From Pilatotrama ljubarskyi (taxonomy: Eukaryota; Basidiomycota; Agaricomycetes; Polyporales; Polyporaceae), in assembly GCA_022385805.1 (NCBI GenBank), contig MU277724.1, forward strand, positions 63,457 to 127,456: 64,000 bases of DNA, given 5' to 3'. The stretch's first letter is position 1. Each line of letters begins with the position of its first letter. The notes below the pieces were generated by a model. It saw nothing but the letters and a program-made list of their open reading frames with translations. It was not told the DNA's origin and did no database searches. Below are positions 43,253 through 55,913 of the stretch, piece by piece. The position numbers and the translations under genes are program-made.

Positions 43253-45068
43253 ATGGGCGCCTCTAGGACACGACGCCGGCGTAGCATTATAACCGAGAAA
43301 AAGACTACAGCCCACCGGCGGTTTACAGACCACACTGAGGAAGACATTGCGTTTGCTCAGATGATCCCTGCATACGCATTCGATGGTTGGTCTTCTTCCG
43401 CATCTCCCTCTGAGCTGCTCAGTGCACACCATTCACTTATCCAGTATACATCGACCAACTCGACCAAGGTCCGTTTCTTCCCTTCTCACGACTACCGCGA
43501 CACTCAGATATTTTTTTAGGCTATGCGTGTCGCAGAGTGCTCTTTAAGAAGGGCGACGAGTAATGTTCACCTTCGGAGGAGCGCCAGCTCATCCGTCTGA
43601 CGCCCGGCTGCTACTCACAGTGTGATGCTCCATTCGACATGGGATTCCACAGATGATCTCTGGATTGGACGCATCCACCAGATCCGTACCACGCCCGATA
43701 GATCGAACACACTGGTCAAGGTTCAGTGGTATTGGTCCCGCAACGACATCGCCAAGCACGTCAAGTCGTTGTAAGACCTGACCTCCCTGTGCCGCTATGG
43801 TGCCCGTGCCCGCCAGCTAATTCTACACAGCGATCCATCGCAATGCGCACCGCTAGAGCGTGTGCTCTCTGACGACTATGACTACGTGTCGCCGTATGCT
43901 TTCGAGAGTAAGTCTCGTGCCGTCAAAGGTCGTTTGAACCGTATTCAGCCGCTGACTACGTAACAGAGGTTGTGCATGTGTACGAATACGATGAGTCTGC
44001 CTTGGACCCTCCGATGTTGGGCCCGCAGGATCTGTTCGTCAGGGTCGCGTTTCTGCATCGCAAGAAGACCATCAAGGTTGCTGCATGTCACAGACTTACA
44101 ATATGATACTAACTCCCTGCTGAACCTGCCGCAGCCACCCCTCGGCTTTGGTACCTGCCGATGTGAAGTTGCTTATAATCCCTTTCCGTCGCCAGTACAC
44201 GTCCTCTCATCTGAGACGCAGCGGTGGACCAGGTAGGCTAGGAGTGCTCCTAAAAGTGGTCTCCATGTTAAGCTCTGATAGGCCTGAGGTGCACTCAAGC
44301 GACCTCATGCACTTCTGCCCCAGCCTCAAGTGCCGCAAGTGGTACCACTCCTCGTGCCTCAGGAACATGTTAGACCAGCTCGACACGCTACCTCCCCAGA
44401 CCAGAGGCCTTCGGCTTCTCGCCGTCAATCCGGACGAAGAAGTCCCTTTCGCGAGCTTCGAGTACTTCTACGAGCTGGAATCGCAAAGTGACATCACACA
44501 CGCCGATGAGGTGCGCCCAGACGGTCTCCTAGAACGTTCCCTTGCAGAGGTTACTCACGTGGGATTCCTCTGACTCCAGGTCACGCTCCCCGAGGCTCTC
44601 CTGATGCTCGACCGCTCGCCCGACATCGTCGCCCATCTGCCACCCAGCCTCCTCGCCATCGCCCAATCGCCCATCGTGCGTTGCTCCGGCGCACCCGCCG
44701 GCTTCGCCATCGGCAACGTCGCGGACGTCGTCCTCGCGCGTCGCCTCGTCTACGCCGCCGTCCAGAACTCCGGCTCCCCCGAGCGCGATCCGCACTTCGC
44801 CAGCCTGCTGGTGCGGGAGGCAGCCCGCGTGGAGAGACTCGCAGCCCGCGCGCGTGACCCATTCTGGTCCGAAAGCATGGACGGTGATGATGGAGAGGAG
44901 GACGTGCTGGGCTATTTGGAGCGACTGTGCGAGGAGTTGGACGGGTTTGCGCTCCTCGCGTCGCCGCGCTCTGCGTATTGGGAGCAGCGAGAGTCGGAGT
45001 ACAAGGAGTTGGGGGGCCTGTTTGAGGGCCCGGCTTACCTGTGCCCGCACTGCCGTGGTGCAATCTAG
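43253..45068 (+). CDS. BAH domain and PHD finger protein
   Basis: About eight exons, the first four 43253-43385, 43445-43468, 43520-43559 and from 43621. Basic start MGASRTRRRRS. The BAH domain runs from VLFKKGDDVMLHSTWD through DLWIGRIHQIRTT, VKVQWYWSRNDIAKHVKS, VHVYEYDESALDPPM and LFVRVAFLHRKKTIK. A PHD-type zinc cluster follows: CRCEVAYNPF, then MHFCPSLKCRKWYHSSCL, the Cys4-His-Cys3 arrangement split by an intron. The C-terminal 170 residues are helical and end YLCPHCRGAI, with an isolated Cys pair. BAH-PHD proteins read histone tails in chromatin complexes; which complex is unknown. Splicing through the 24-base exon 2 is required to keep the BAH frame: reading straight through exon 1 ends in a stop. 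Confidence 0.85.
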
Positions 45069-45493
45069 GTGCGCTTGTTTCCTTGCCTTCTTCTGACGGG
45101 CAGCTGATGCGCACACGCTTAGAATTCTGCCATCCCAGTCCACTTTCTTGTGTTTGCTGTCTCGCATTTTTCTACGTACCTCTCCGAATCGCTTTCGTCC
45201 TAATCTGCTCTCGTTGCAAGTCTGTAGATCGTTGTATGTGTACTCGCTCCTGCTCTCGCTCTCGCTCTGCATTCTGCTTTCCTCTCGCACATATATGCAC
45301 CCGTTCTCTTGGTTACCCACATTGCTGTACATGATATCCCGCACTCGTGCCCGGACGCTGGAGCTCGCATGGTTCAGGTCTCATCCGTTGTATATGTGTA
45401 TAACTACCGCATACAGTCCAGTATCCGTACATATCCGCCTGCTTTCTTCTGTACATCGCTACTGCTACATGACCGTCCCTCCACCTACATGGA
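45069..45493. other. Convergent 3' intergenic region
   Basis: 425 bases, pyrimidine-rich, between the stops of the BAH-PHD gene (plus) and the S9 peptidase (minus). No gene seen. Confidence 0.5.
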
Positions 45494-47798
45494 TCATTTC
45501 CGCAAGCCAAAGACGTCTTCATAGAACGCCAGCTCCTTCTCGAGCGCGGCGCGGATATTCTCTTCCTTGCGCCAGCCATGGCCCTCCCCCTCGAATACGA
45601 TGTACTCGACACGCCCCCCGCGCTGCTTGATGTTGCTCACGATGGCCTCCGCCTGGTTTGGCGGGACAACGGCATCCAGCGAACCTTGCAAAACCTACCA
45701 CAGCCGTCAGCGTCGAGCTTACACTCACATCCACGCGTAGCAAGACCAGAACACCACACTCACCAGGAGCGGCGCCTTGATCTTGTCTGCCTTGTTGACG
45801 GGGGACCTCTCCCTATACACATCCGGCACTTCGTCCGGCGTACCGCCCGCGAGCTTGAACAGGTACTGGCTCTCGAATTTGTGCGTGAACTCGCCGAGCT
45901 TGACGAGATCCGAGATCCCGAACGAAGACGTCCCCGCGGCGAAGACGTCCGGGTAGGAGCACAGCGCCATGAGCACGGTGTACCCGCCCGCGGAGCGGCC
46001 CGTGATCGCGATGCGCTGGGCGTCGATGAGCGAGTGCGGCGGCGAGGAGAGCTGCAGGGCGGCGACGGCGCAGTCTTGCACGTCGACAATGCCCCATTGG
46101 CCTTCGAGGCGTTTGCTGACATGCCGAGCGTCAGGGTGAAGCTGATTGATGCGGCGCTGCTGAGCGAGATGCTTACATGTAGTTGCGCCCGAACCCGCTA
46201 CTGCCTCCATAATTGACCTCCACCCTGAGAGGAGTCAGCAGAAGAACATTCATGCAGAGAGGGATAGACGCACCATGCAAACCCTCGGCTCGTATGGTAC
46301 TGGATCATCAAGCTCATCGCGGGGACTGCCCGACTGGTCGGACCGCCGTGCGCGCTCACGATAGCAGGCGGCTTCTCGCCATCCGGAGCGACAAAGTCCG
46401 GGTTCGTCGGTGGGTAGAAGAGTACATGCACAGGCTCGCCCGTCTCGGGCACCTTCAACGTGATCGCGCGGGGTATCGAGATATAGGCGCGGCCGAACGG
46501 CAGCTCCTCCGCGGCCGCTTTCGCGTTAACCGCATAAAATTTGGGCTTAGCATACTCCTTGATGTTGCAGAGCACGACGCGCTCGGTCTCGTCGTATCTG
46601 CGGCCTTGGAAGACGACGGCCTCGTACGTGACGCGCTGGACGGACCCGATGCTGACGTAGGGGCACTCCAGCTCCTCGAGCGTGCCCCCACGGAGGCTGA
46701 CGAGGTAGAGCACGCTCCGTTGGTCTCTTACCGCGGTGAAGAGCGCCATTTTCCCCTCCATGTCGAGCGGGACGCCGAAGTTGTAGCCCAGGCGCCAGAA
46801 TGGCTCCGCAAAGTCCTCATTCACCGGCTGGGAGAGGACGGGCGACGCTTTCCCCGCCGAGATGGAGTACGTCCATGGGTTGTAGTATCCGGACTCGTCC
46901 GATACGAACAGAAGGAGGTCGTTGGAAGCCCACACTGGGTAGCCTGCGCTGACTTCGATGCGCTTACCCGCGACGTGCTTGGCATTACTCAAGGAGAGCG
47001 AACCGTCGTCCGTCTTGACCTCTGCGACGTGGACCTCGGCACCTTCCCAAGGCATGTCCGGGTGGAACCACTGCTGCCAGGCCATGTGGAGGCCGTCGGG
47101 GGTGAAGCATGGTGTGGAATAGAACTCAGCGCCGGTGACGAGCGGGGTTACCGTCTTCTCCTTCGTGTTGATGAGGCAGAGGATATTGACGACGGCCGAC
47201 GGCTGCGGGTTGGTATGGTCTTCGCGAATGGCTACGAGAAGATGAGTATGTTTGGGATGCACAGCGAACTTGGCATAGCGGTGGTTTGAGTTCTCTACAA
47301 AGTACTCAGTCTTCAGAAGAGCTGATCATGGTCTGGTGAGTACATACCCGGGGTGACTGCTTCGGGTTCCGCTCCTTCCCTCAGTTTGTAGACCCGGTTG
47401 TCCTTGAAGTTTGAGAAGTAGATGACGCCGTCGTACGCGACAGCCGGTGCGCCACCATACTGGGATCATGCGCCGGTATCGTTCACCTCTCGTCTGGGCA
47501 GCGGTATGTCAGAGTACTCACCTCGTGTACCCCACTTCGCACATTCCAATCTCTCCCCACGATGTCCTCGCCCTTCTCAGTATCCACGATCACAAGTCGA
47601 CCGCCTTCGGAGGGTCGTTGCTCGATGTGGTAGATCGTCGAGGTGATGGGGTCGACGAAGAGCTCGTCGACCTTTGCACCCTGTGCGCCAAGGTCACTAC
47701 CCCGCACACCGCATAACTTCGCAGAGACGCACAGTCTTCAAGACGACATCAGTGGTGATGGGCGACGTCCAAGTGCCGTACGCGGCCGTTTTTGCCAT
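45494..47798 (-). CDS. S9 family serine peptidase (acylaminoacyl/dipeptidyl peptidase-like)
   Basis: Minus-strand gene starting MAKTAAYGTWTSPITTDVV. A beta-propeller follows (VDELFVDPITSTIYHIE, AKFAVHPKHTHLLVAI, EFYSTPCFTPDGLHMAW, EVSAGYPVWASNDLLLFVSD), then the alpha/beta hydrolase domain: PPAIVSAHGGPTSRAV, WVEVNYGGSSGFGRNY, RIAITGRSAGGYTVLMAL with the nucleophilic Ser, VLQGSLDAVVPPNQAEA with the Asp, and GEGHGWRKEENIR with the His. The triad is complete, so the enzyme should be active. There is no signal peptide, which suggests a cytosolic exopeptidase trimming small peptides. About seven introns; first intron 52 bases after LKT. Length near 650 is normal. Same strand as the neighbouring mL57 gene, with 200 bases between. 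Confidence 0.92.
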
Positions 47799-47996
47799 GG
47801 TCGTGGTCAACTTCAGAGATGCGTGAGCGCCTACGGTCACAACGCAGCGAGAAGAGGGAGAACGAGGACCCCATCAGGCGTCGAAACGAAGGCATATGGG
47901 AGCAGAGGAACCAGAGCAACATAGCATGATATATGCAGTATTATTTCGTGTGGTTATAGAATAACTAGTCAAACCTGAGCCTCGTGCGCCATCCAT

Positions 47997-48977
47997 CTAA
48001 CGAAGCAAGGGTCCTTCGGGACCGCCCATCTTCTCGCAGATCTCCCGGGCATGGTCGTGGTAGGCGAAGTGCAGGCCCTGAGGGCTGCCTTCTAGCAGTA
48101 GGTTGGGCAGCACGCGCGTATGGAAGAGACGATGTGCAACGGCACCACCCTGAAGACACCACACATTCAGCAATTCGCCCACAGGGCAAGTCGAAGGAGA
48201 GGACTCACAAACTGATGGAAAATCCCGCCCACAACAGCCTCGACAGTGGTACCATGCACCTTGTACATGCCGATGCCTCTCGCGTTGTCCCGTTCCAAGT
48301 TTGTGAGCGGACTTGGCACTTCGACGTCAGGGCCCAGCGGTTGTGAGAAGTTTCCGACGTTCATGGGTCGCCACTTCAGGACCTTGCCGATCGCCCATTT
48401 TGGTGCGACGTGTTCACCGAGGACGTAGGTGTTGAGGGCGCGCTCCAGAATCAGCTCGTAGTCATGGTCGGGTCGGAGTGCGGGTGAGGAATGAATGAAC
48501 ATAAGCAGGTATGACTGGAGAACGCGTCGCCCTATTCCCGTCTTTAGTCCTGTCGTTTGGACTGAATCCAGTCGAGGTTGAGGAACGTACCGACAAAGCT
48601 GAGCCTGCCGTTATGTCTCCTGATGGCGTCAGGATGACTGGCATGCGTCAATATTCGAGATGCCAGTTCTGGAGGGAATTTGAGGGGAGAGAATACGTCG
48701 TTCAAGTGCCGTACTAGCACGGCATCTTGTCTTTGCCATTCTTCCCGAGACTTGCTCGGGGTGATGACTTGTGTACCCCTCGACGCGCCGTCGGTCCTCT
48801 GAGCTGCGTGCACGTAGCAGCGAGCCTGGCTCCTCGTTGCTGTGCAGGTGTAGGTGAGCTCGCCGGCGCCGGAGGTAGGACGGACTTCTTGCGGCACGTA
48901 CCGACAGGTGTTGGCACGGTTCTGCACGGAGCGACAGCCCTACGCAAAGCCTGCGTGCATCCCCGACTTTTAAACAT
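47997..48977 (-). CDS. MRPL15: Mitochondrial large-subunit ribosomal protein with RNase III fold (mL57-like)
   Basis: Four minus-strand exons. The start MFKSRGCTQALRRAVAPCRT is a basic, Arg-rich mitochondrial presequence. An intron joins CCTGTCG to ATRSQARCYVHAAQ. The domain reads VFSPLKFPPELASRILTHAS, then HNGRLSFVGLKTGIGRRVLQ, YLLMFIHSSPALRPDHDYEL, LGEHVAPKWAIGKVLKWRPM and GMYKVHGTTVEAVVGGIFHQ, and ends near MGGPEGPLLR. The HNGRLSFVG and TVEAVVGGIF segments correspond to the two RNase III helices, but the acidic catalytic residues of true RNase III are not seen, as in the ribosomal proteins mL57 and mL44. I favour mL57 on the GRRVLQSYLL sequence; mL44 is the alternative. Confidence 0.78.
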
Positions 48978-51220
48978 CTTCAAGCCCAGCCCAACCTCCC
49001 GCTCAGAGGTAGTACAAGCGAACAGCCAAGTGCCGCGAAGGAGAGGTCGTCGAGGACGACGGCGGCGACAGCGACGGCAAGGACGAAAGTAAAGGACGAA
49101 CGGGCGTCTAGCATGCATGCCGGAATGGGAGCTCAGGCGCCTGAAGGAGTATTAGGTTATTTTGCCAGTTTTTTGCGATAGGCTAACTGATTTCAGTTAC
49201 AGTATATTTCAGGCATATTCAGCCGCAGACGTCGCGCCGCCACACCACTCATGCCCACTGCGGACCTCATCCTCGCACACTACCAGCCTTCTCAAGTCTA
49301 GTCGCGGCTCGTGACCTGAAGCTAGTCCGATGTCTTTCTTGGTTGGGACCGCTTCTGGGGCTCTGGTCGCTGGCGGTGTACGTCTGGCTTGCCAGTGCAC
49401 GGTGCAATGCGGGTGAACTTATGATATCCCTCAGGTATACTATGGCCTCTCCTCCATGATATCAGGAAGGTGAGCCCTGCAGGATATCTCATGACGGATT
49501 AGGATGCTGACCTTATTCCAGAACGCAGCAGCATCGCGCCGAGTGCGTACACATCTCGCCGGAACAGTCAAACCCTCGCTGAACTCCGCCCGCATAGCCT
49601 GCATCATCTCTCCGAACGGTTGGTGAACGCGGCTTCCGATATACCCGCGCCAGTGCCTGCTGCCGCGCGCATACCCCAACGGCCATTCGTGTCCATGCTG
49701 CAGAGCAGTTGGAACAACCAGGTTGAAGCACTATTCCGCCGTACGAGAGATATCGACCAGCACGTCGTGGAATGGGCGAGACGAACTTTGTACGGCGGAG
49801 AAGCTGGCCGGACAAAACCAGAGTGATATCCTGCTTACGGAGTGCCTCCCTTTCTGAGAGTTAGCCTCCCTTGTAAGCCGGGTCCAACCGCCAGTGGTTC
49901 ATAGCTCGCCTGATGACATTGCCTCCTTCCAGCAGTCTTGTAGACCGGTCCACAACGTGCGCAACACCGTGGTTCAAAGCCTTATACAACGGTTCATTAC
50001 CGTCTCACAGGGCTGTCGTCCATAATATCCACTCACCGTGCATAAGGTCTTGAATGTACGCGAGTGACTCAGGAACCACTGGTTTTCACCATACCTTCAC
50101 GACATCACCGTTATGCAGAGATATACGCTGGTTGATACATACAGTATCTGAGTATCGGCCACTTCATAGCCGATAAGGCCGTTCTGGCACTTCGAATACG
50201 GGGACACCGCTTGCAACGAACGCCTGCATCATCGTGGGCACTCAAAATTGAAGGAGGATTCCTTCTTTATATCGTTCCCAGTGAGCCAGTCCCTCATCAC
50301 ATAGCCAACGTCCTCCCGGATCCATTCTTGAGGGTTCCGTATGTCTTCAAATTGAAGACAGCCAACTCACACTATCAGCCCCGTATGTCCCCCGTCCGTC
50401 ACTCCCACTCGAACTCTTAACCATTCATAGTTTGCCGTGCCTTCGACTCGTGGACACGATCATTCGAAGTGCTTCGGCTACCAGGTGCGAGGTATCCCCG
50501 TCGCTAACCGCGTAGCGAAAGGGGGGATTGCGTTGGGTTGCAAAGCTCATTGGTTTGCAAGATTTGACCAGCGAGTGAAAGGTGGATGACAGAAGGGAGC
50601 ACGAACCTTACTGTGAACATCGCTGATTCTTCTTGCTGGCCATCCATGTGACCTGGAGATTAAAGCTGACATAGCTTGAGCCATGATGAGGAAGGTATGT
50701 AATCCCGTAGTGTCGACGAGCGATGTGGTTTGATGTCTCACAATGTGGACAGAATACTGCGCAGTAGTGCTGTTTTAACGCTCTGCGATCGTCAAGCCAG
50801 CCGCTGGCCGTCGTCTACTCAACACTACCATCCTCTTGGGAGCTTTGTAGAGATTCGTCGGAAACAGCGCGGCTGTTCCTCGAAGCCGAAGCATTGCTAC
50901 ATGCAGCATGATGCACTCCGCGAAGCGCAGCACGAACTTCTTCGGCGCAGGCATAGTCCGCATCCGGTATGTGCATCGTCAAAACGCGTGGAAGGTAACG
51001 GACCGCTCGCTCAGAATCATCGCCTATCTCGGTTCTGCTGAGCCTCTGGGGCAAGCGAGGCGGCTGCGGTCGGGTTGGCATGACACATGCAGCGCACCCC
51101 TTTGGCTCGGGCTCGGTATTAGGAACGCGTGGCCAACCGCTCAGAACGCGGAGCTCTCGGAGTGATGAAAATAGCTTTCTACGCTCTATCGGGAACTCTG
51201 GGCGTTCAGCGTAACAGAGG
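48978..51220. other. Gene-poor stretch with possible kinase relic
   Basis: 2.24 kb without an intact gene. On the minus strand near 49550-49520 the translation RDVYALGAMLLRS resembles kinase subdomain IX, and near 50080-50035 ESLAYIQDLMHG could be a kinase helix, but stops and frame changes separate them. It may be a decayed agaricomycete kinase; I do not call a gene. The right end contains the catalase promoter. Confidence 0.35.
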
Positions 51221-51227
51221 TATAAAG
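51221..51227 (+). promoter_or_regulatory. TATA box for catalase
   Basis: TATAAAG lies 66 bases before the catalase ATG at 51293. Confidence 0.55.
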
Positions 51228-51292
51228 CCTGTTCGGAATGTACCCCTTGAGGTGCTCTACTGGCACTCTTCCCTGCGACCTGCAACATCCTC

Positions 51293-53945
51293 ATGTTGTC
51301 TCTATCATCGTGCCTCCTCGCCACCATCTCATTCTCCGCTGCAGTGCGTGGTTGGTACCCCGGCCAAGATGCCCCTGGTTTAGAACGGGATACTGCCCCT
51401 CCCAGCCCAGCAGCCTATCAGTACGACGTGAACACCGGGTTCAACGTTCAGGAGAAGACATCCACTGAAGCGGCCCCTGCGGTTGACTTCACCCTGGAAA
51501 ATGGCTCACCTTACCCGCACCCATACGAATACCAGCGAATCGGAGCTGACGGTGAGTAGCACGATGGCACGGGTCCTTGCGCCCGCTACAGGTTTCGTCT
51601 AATTCCTGGTAAGGCCCTCTGCTTCTCCAGGACACCCACCTGCTCGAGATCTTGGGATCTTTCGATCGTGAACGCATTCCGGAACGCGTCGTTCACGCCC
51701 GTGGTGGTGAGCGGCATGATTCCTGAGATATAGCGGAGGTAGGCCCGCTGACAGTGAAGATAGCGGGTGCGCACGGTTACTTCGAAGTCACCAATGCTGA
51801 GTTCTGCAAGAATTACACGATGATGTGCGTGCTACTCTTCTAGTTGACGTGGAAAGACTCGACTTCCCTTGCGCCATAACAGGGACATGCTGAGCGAGAA
51901 TGGGCTCAAGACACCCATAACTAGTTTCGTCATCCCTTTGTTTCGTCTCGTCTGGATGCTGCTTATGCAGGACGCGCAGTCCGCTTTAGTACCGTCGGAG
52001 GGGAGTCTGGATCACCCGATGAAGCCCGCGACCCCCGTGGCTTCGCGATCAAGTAAGCTCACTACGTGTGCACTGTGTGAGTCGATCTAAGCCTGTCCTC
52101 ACATAGATTCCGGACTCGCAAGGGCATCCTGGATCTCGTTATGAACAGTAGGCATTTCCGGCGTGTTCTTCAAACCCTGCCTGACGCCATCGCCAAGACA
52201 CCCCCGTCTTCTTTATCCGGGATCCTTCGAAATTCCCTCACTTTATCCATGTTCGGACGCAGTTTACCCGAGTCGTTCGATAGCTAACTGAGCGCATGTT
52301 TGCAGACTCAGAAGCGCCACCCGGCTAGTCATCTGCGTGACAAGGAGTGAGCCTTCTGCCCTTCGTTTCGTCTGAATCTCGGCTGACTCGGAATGACGCT
52401 GCACAGCATGTTCTGGGACTACCTCGGGTCCAATCCCGAGTCTTTGTACCAGGTAATGCGGTTGTTTTCAGACCTCGGCACGCCGTACGGCTTCAGACAC
52501 ATGGATGGGTGGACGGGTCACACCTACCGGTGGGTTCTACTGTCGAACCACTTGCCTGCATAGGTCTGATACACGTATGGCTGCTGACGGTAGATGGGTC
52601 AAAGAGGACGGCTCCTGGTCGTATGTCAGGCTATACGCGCAGACAATGCAAGGCATCCAGAACTTCACGAACGCCGAAGCTACGGCTATGTCGGGTACGT
52701 TCTTGCATTCAACCGTGTGATTTTCCTTCACGAACCGTACGAGGAGAATATCGTTCCACTCACTGTAAAAGACAGGCTCAAACCCGGACTTCGCCACTCA
52801 AGATCTGTACGAGTCGATCGAGAATGGCACTTACCCAGGTTGGACCTTGTTCGCTCAGGTGCTCAGCCCGGAGGCCGCTCAAACCTTCAAATACAACGTC
52901 CTGGACCTGACCAAGTAGGTTATGGTTATGCCAAGCGAGCCTCGGAGGTAGAGCTGACGGCGTCACAGGGACTGGGGATTCGACAACGTAACGCCTGTCG
53001 AGATTGGAAGATTCTATCTCACTCAGAACCCGACCAAGTGAAGCTCGTCCTGAAGCATGTGCTCACCCTCATTCGTTGCTCACGATTCCATACCACAGCT
53101 ACTTCGCAGAGATCGAGCAAGCTGCCTTCGCGCCCTCGAATATGGTTGACGGATGGGCGCCCTCTGCTGACCCCGTGTTGCAGGCGCGGCTCTTCTCGTA
53201 TGCAGGTACGTTTCAGCGCATCGCACCGCTCACACCGCCATCCTCAATGGACCTCCTTAGACACCCATCGTTACCGCCTCGGAGTCAACCACAAGGTATG
53301 GCGCCCCTCGCAAGGTCCGAAGACCGGAATTTCTGACATGGTTCTATATGTAGCAAATCCCGGTCAATGCACCCATCAACCCTGTGGCAAACTTCGAGCG
53401 CGACGGACGTATGAATGTAAACGGCAACCAAGGCTCCCGCCCGAACTATCTGTCCACCCTCAGCAAGATTAAGCTCCCTCCGCGCCCCTACGTGGATGAA
53501 ACGCACCAGCAGTGGACTGTTAGTCATGCCTGCTGGTCCGGTCCCCTTGACATGCTGAGCTTACATTTCACATGCAGGGTGGCGCCGTCGCTTCTCTGTC
53601 CGCCGTGACCGAGATTGACTTCGATTGGCCCCGCCGCTTCTGGAGTGGTCTCTCTGAGCAAGATCAGCAGAACCTCGTCAGGTATGCAATCCTTTCGACA
53701 ATGGTGTCTGCGTGTACTCACCGATCATTTCCGCGCTGTCCAGTAACGTTGTCGGCCACCTCGGCGCAGCGTCCACTTACAGCGTGCGCCAGCGCATGGC
53801 CTCGCTCTTCTACCATGCGAACGCTACTCTCGGCCAGGCCATCGCGGACGGCGTGGGCGTGGAAGTGACGAACCTCACTTTCCCGGACGGCCCGACATGG
53901 TATAATGTCACGAAGAATACCGAAAACAGCACGCTTGACTACTAG
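51293..53945 (+). CDS. Secreted haem catalase
   Basis: At least fifteen short exons can be joined in frame from ATG 51293 to TAG 53945, for roughly 500 residues. Residues 1-18 are a signal peptide ([18 protein letters not shown]). Catalase motifs follow in order: [38 protein letters not shown] with the distal His, [38 protein letters not shown] with the active Asn, [20 protein letters not shown], and [14 protein letters not shown] with the haem-ligand Tyr. The size is that of a small-subunit catalase with no C-terminal flavodoxin-like domain. It decomposes H2O2, here outside the cell or in the secretory path. An apparent in-frame TAA near 51600 falls in intron 1 if the acceptor at GTAAG before GCCCTCTG is used, which restores GPLLLQD. 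C-terminal Asn-rich NST sites suggest glycosylation. Confidence 0.92.
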
Positions 53946-54396
53946 GGGCCAGCGATAATCCTGCATAGATCGCCTTCGACGGTTGTCCACTGCATGCCGT
54001 ATTGGATATCCCTCATAGAACTAGGCTGCCCATTCCATCCGTATCATATATGGCGAGCATACATCGTAAACGATCGTTTCACCGGCTAGATGATACTGGT
54101 GTGACGCCCGCAATTTCACTTCCTCTCTTTACTTCCTTCTAGGTACTCCAGTACTGGTCGGGACGGATAGCTTCGATGACCCCCAGGTCATCGCAGTAGA
54201 CGATCCCTTATGTCTCAGGATCCCGGTTGAAAAGAGCCGCAGCGTGCTGCATCCTATGCACACTAATACGAAGAGTTATTTCCAAGAGCTCACGGAACGG
54301 AATGCACGAGGATATGTAAGGAGAAACGATGCGATACATGCGCTTGTGATGTACACGACATGATACAGTGTGATGTCAACTGAGATGGACCACGAC
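53946..54396. other. Convergent 3' intergenic region
   Basis: 451 bases between the stops of catalase (plus) and eIF2-beta (minus). No gene seen. Confidence 0.5.
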
Positions 54397-55656
54397 TTAG
54401 CCCGTCTTGTTCTTGCTTCTCCTGCCAACCTGCGCCTGGAAACCAGTCTTGATCGGGTTGACCGAACGCCGCGACCCGCACGACTCGCATGACATGAAGA
54501 ATATACGGTTCTCCTTCGTAAGAATAGTGTCGGGGGATTTGCACGTCTTGCAAGTGACGTACTCCACTGCAGGCGAAGTCAGCACCTACAGGGACCCAAC
54601 TGCGCAGGCGGTACATACCGATGTACCGACGCAATACATGCTCGATTTGCTTCTGCTGGAAGCGACCCTTGATGACGAGACGTCCTGAACCATCGACCGA
54701 GCCGGTGGTACCCATCTCGGCGAACATGTACTGAATGACGTGTTCCGGCTGCCTGTGCATACGTTTGCAGATATCGGAGACGTTGGCGAAGATTGTCTTC
54801 TTGTTGCCCTCACGCATGATCTGCGGAGGAGCAATGGTGTAGCGCTTGCCGGCGGAAGTGAGGAGGGCGGGGTTGGAGGCATGGAGCTGGGCGTAGAATC
54901 GATGGAGGAGCTATATCCAAGACTGATCAGCGAAACTTATAGGCTTGGTGAGCGGGGCGTTATGTACCTCCTCATACGTGTAGTCACGGTCGCTCTTGAG
55001 CCAGGGCTCGTTGCCCGAGTCGAGGCTCACGCCAGATTCACCAGCACGCGCGAATGGGTCTTCGCCCAATTCACCCTCATCGAGCTCCTGGGCAGCACCT
55101 TCCTCACCGCCCTCTTCCTCCTCAGCCTCCTGTGCTTTTGACTGGTTCAGCTCCTTCTCGAACGCCTCCAAGTCGAGAGCGGCCTTCTTCGACGATTTCT
55201 TCTTCTTTTTCTTGAGATCGGAGAAGTCCAGGTCCTCCGAAGCAGCAGCGGCCACAGGCGTCGAGGTGCCCGAGTTGTCTTCACCCTGATAGATCCCAGA
55301 CAGACATACAAGCCCATTCAATGACGACTACCCTTGCGAATCAGTCCAGTACTCACGAGGTCGAGCGGGATGTCCTTCTTCTTTTTCTTCTTCTTCAGGT
55401 CACCAAACATGGCCTTCAGATCATCATCCTCCTTCTTCTCCCCATCCTCGCCAGCGGCCTCATTCTGTTTCATCCGCTCATGCACGGTAGTCGGGCCCAT
55501 GTCCACCGCATCTCCGTTCGTAGTGACATTGTCGATATCGGCAGGAGCGGGAGTTGTGGGGTCGGCATCAGCACCGAGAGGGTCCTCCGAAAAGGCGACG
55601 GTCTTCTTCTTGCGCTTCTTCAGAGAGGGATCAAAGAGAGGCTCCTCGGATGCCAT
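54397..55656 (-). CDS. SUI3: Translation initiation factor eIF2 subunit beta
   Basis: Four exons (55656-55357, 55285-54968, 54910-54619, 54566-54397) give 359 residues. The N-terminus has the polylysine boxes that bind eIF5 and eIF2B-epsilon ([41 protein letters not shown]) set in acidic sequence. The core has [40 protein letters not shown] and [20 protein letters not shown]. The C4 zinc ribbon is [10 protein letters not shown] then [12 protein letters not shown]. All three functional parts are present and the length is typical. It works in the eIF2-GTP-Met-tRNAi complex in the cytosol. It is divergent from ATP synthase gamma with 257 bases between ATGs. Confidence 0.97.
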
Positions 55657-55913
55657 GCTGGACGTAGTTGAGAGTAGTATGTAGCGTGAATCGTCGAAGA
55701 GAGATACAAGTCCACCGCCGGCCGAGTGCTGCAATCAGCGCCAGATGAGTCGAGTGTGCTGATGGCCAGTTCAAGCTCCGCCCAGATTTGGCTTAGCCAC
55801 AGACGGCGGGAGTATTTGGACTCCGCCCCAAAGTCGATCCGCCATTTCCCGGCGTCGACGTCGACACCCTCGCCAACGACGACCTCGACCTCCCCACTCC
55901 TTCATTCTCCACT

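Noticed and set aside
46213..47289. 358-codon plus-strand open frame
   Set aside because: It is exactly antisense to the largest exon of the S9 peptidase and reflects GC-rich codon use; it has no domain of its own.
51590..51612. Premature stop making the catalase a pseudogene
   Set aside because: The TAA lies inside intron 1 when the acceptor before GCCCTCTG is used; that choice restores the conserved [10 protein letters not shown] and the downstream frame.
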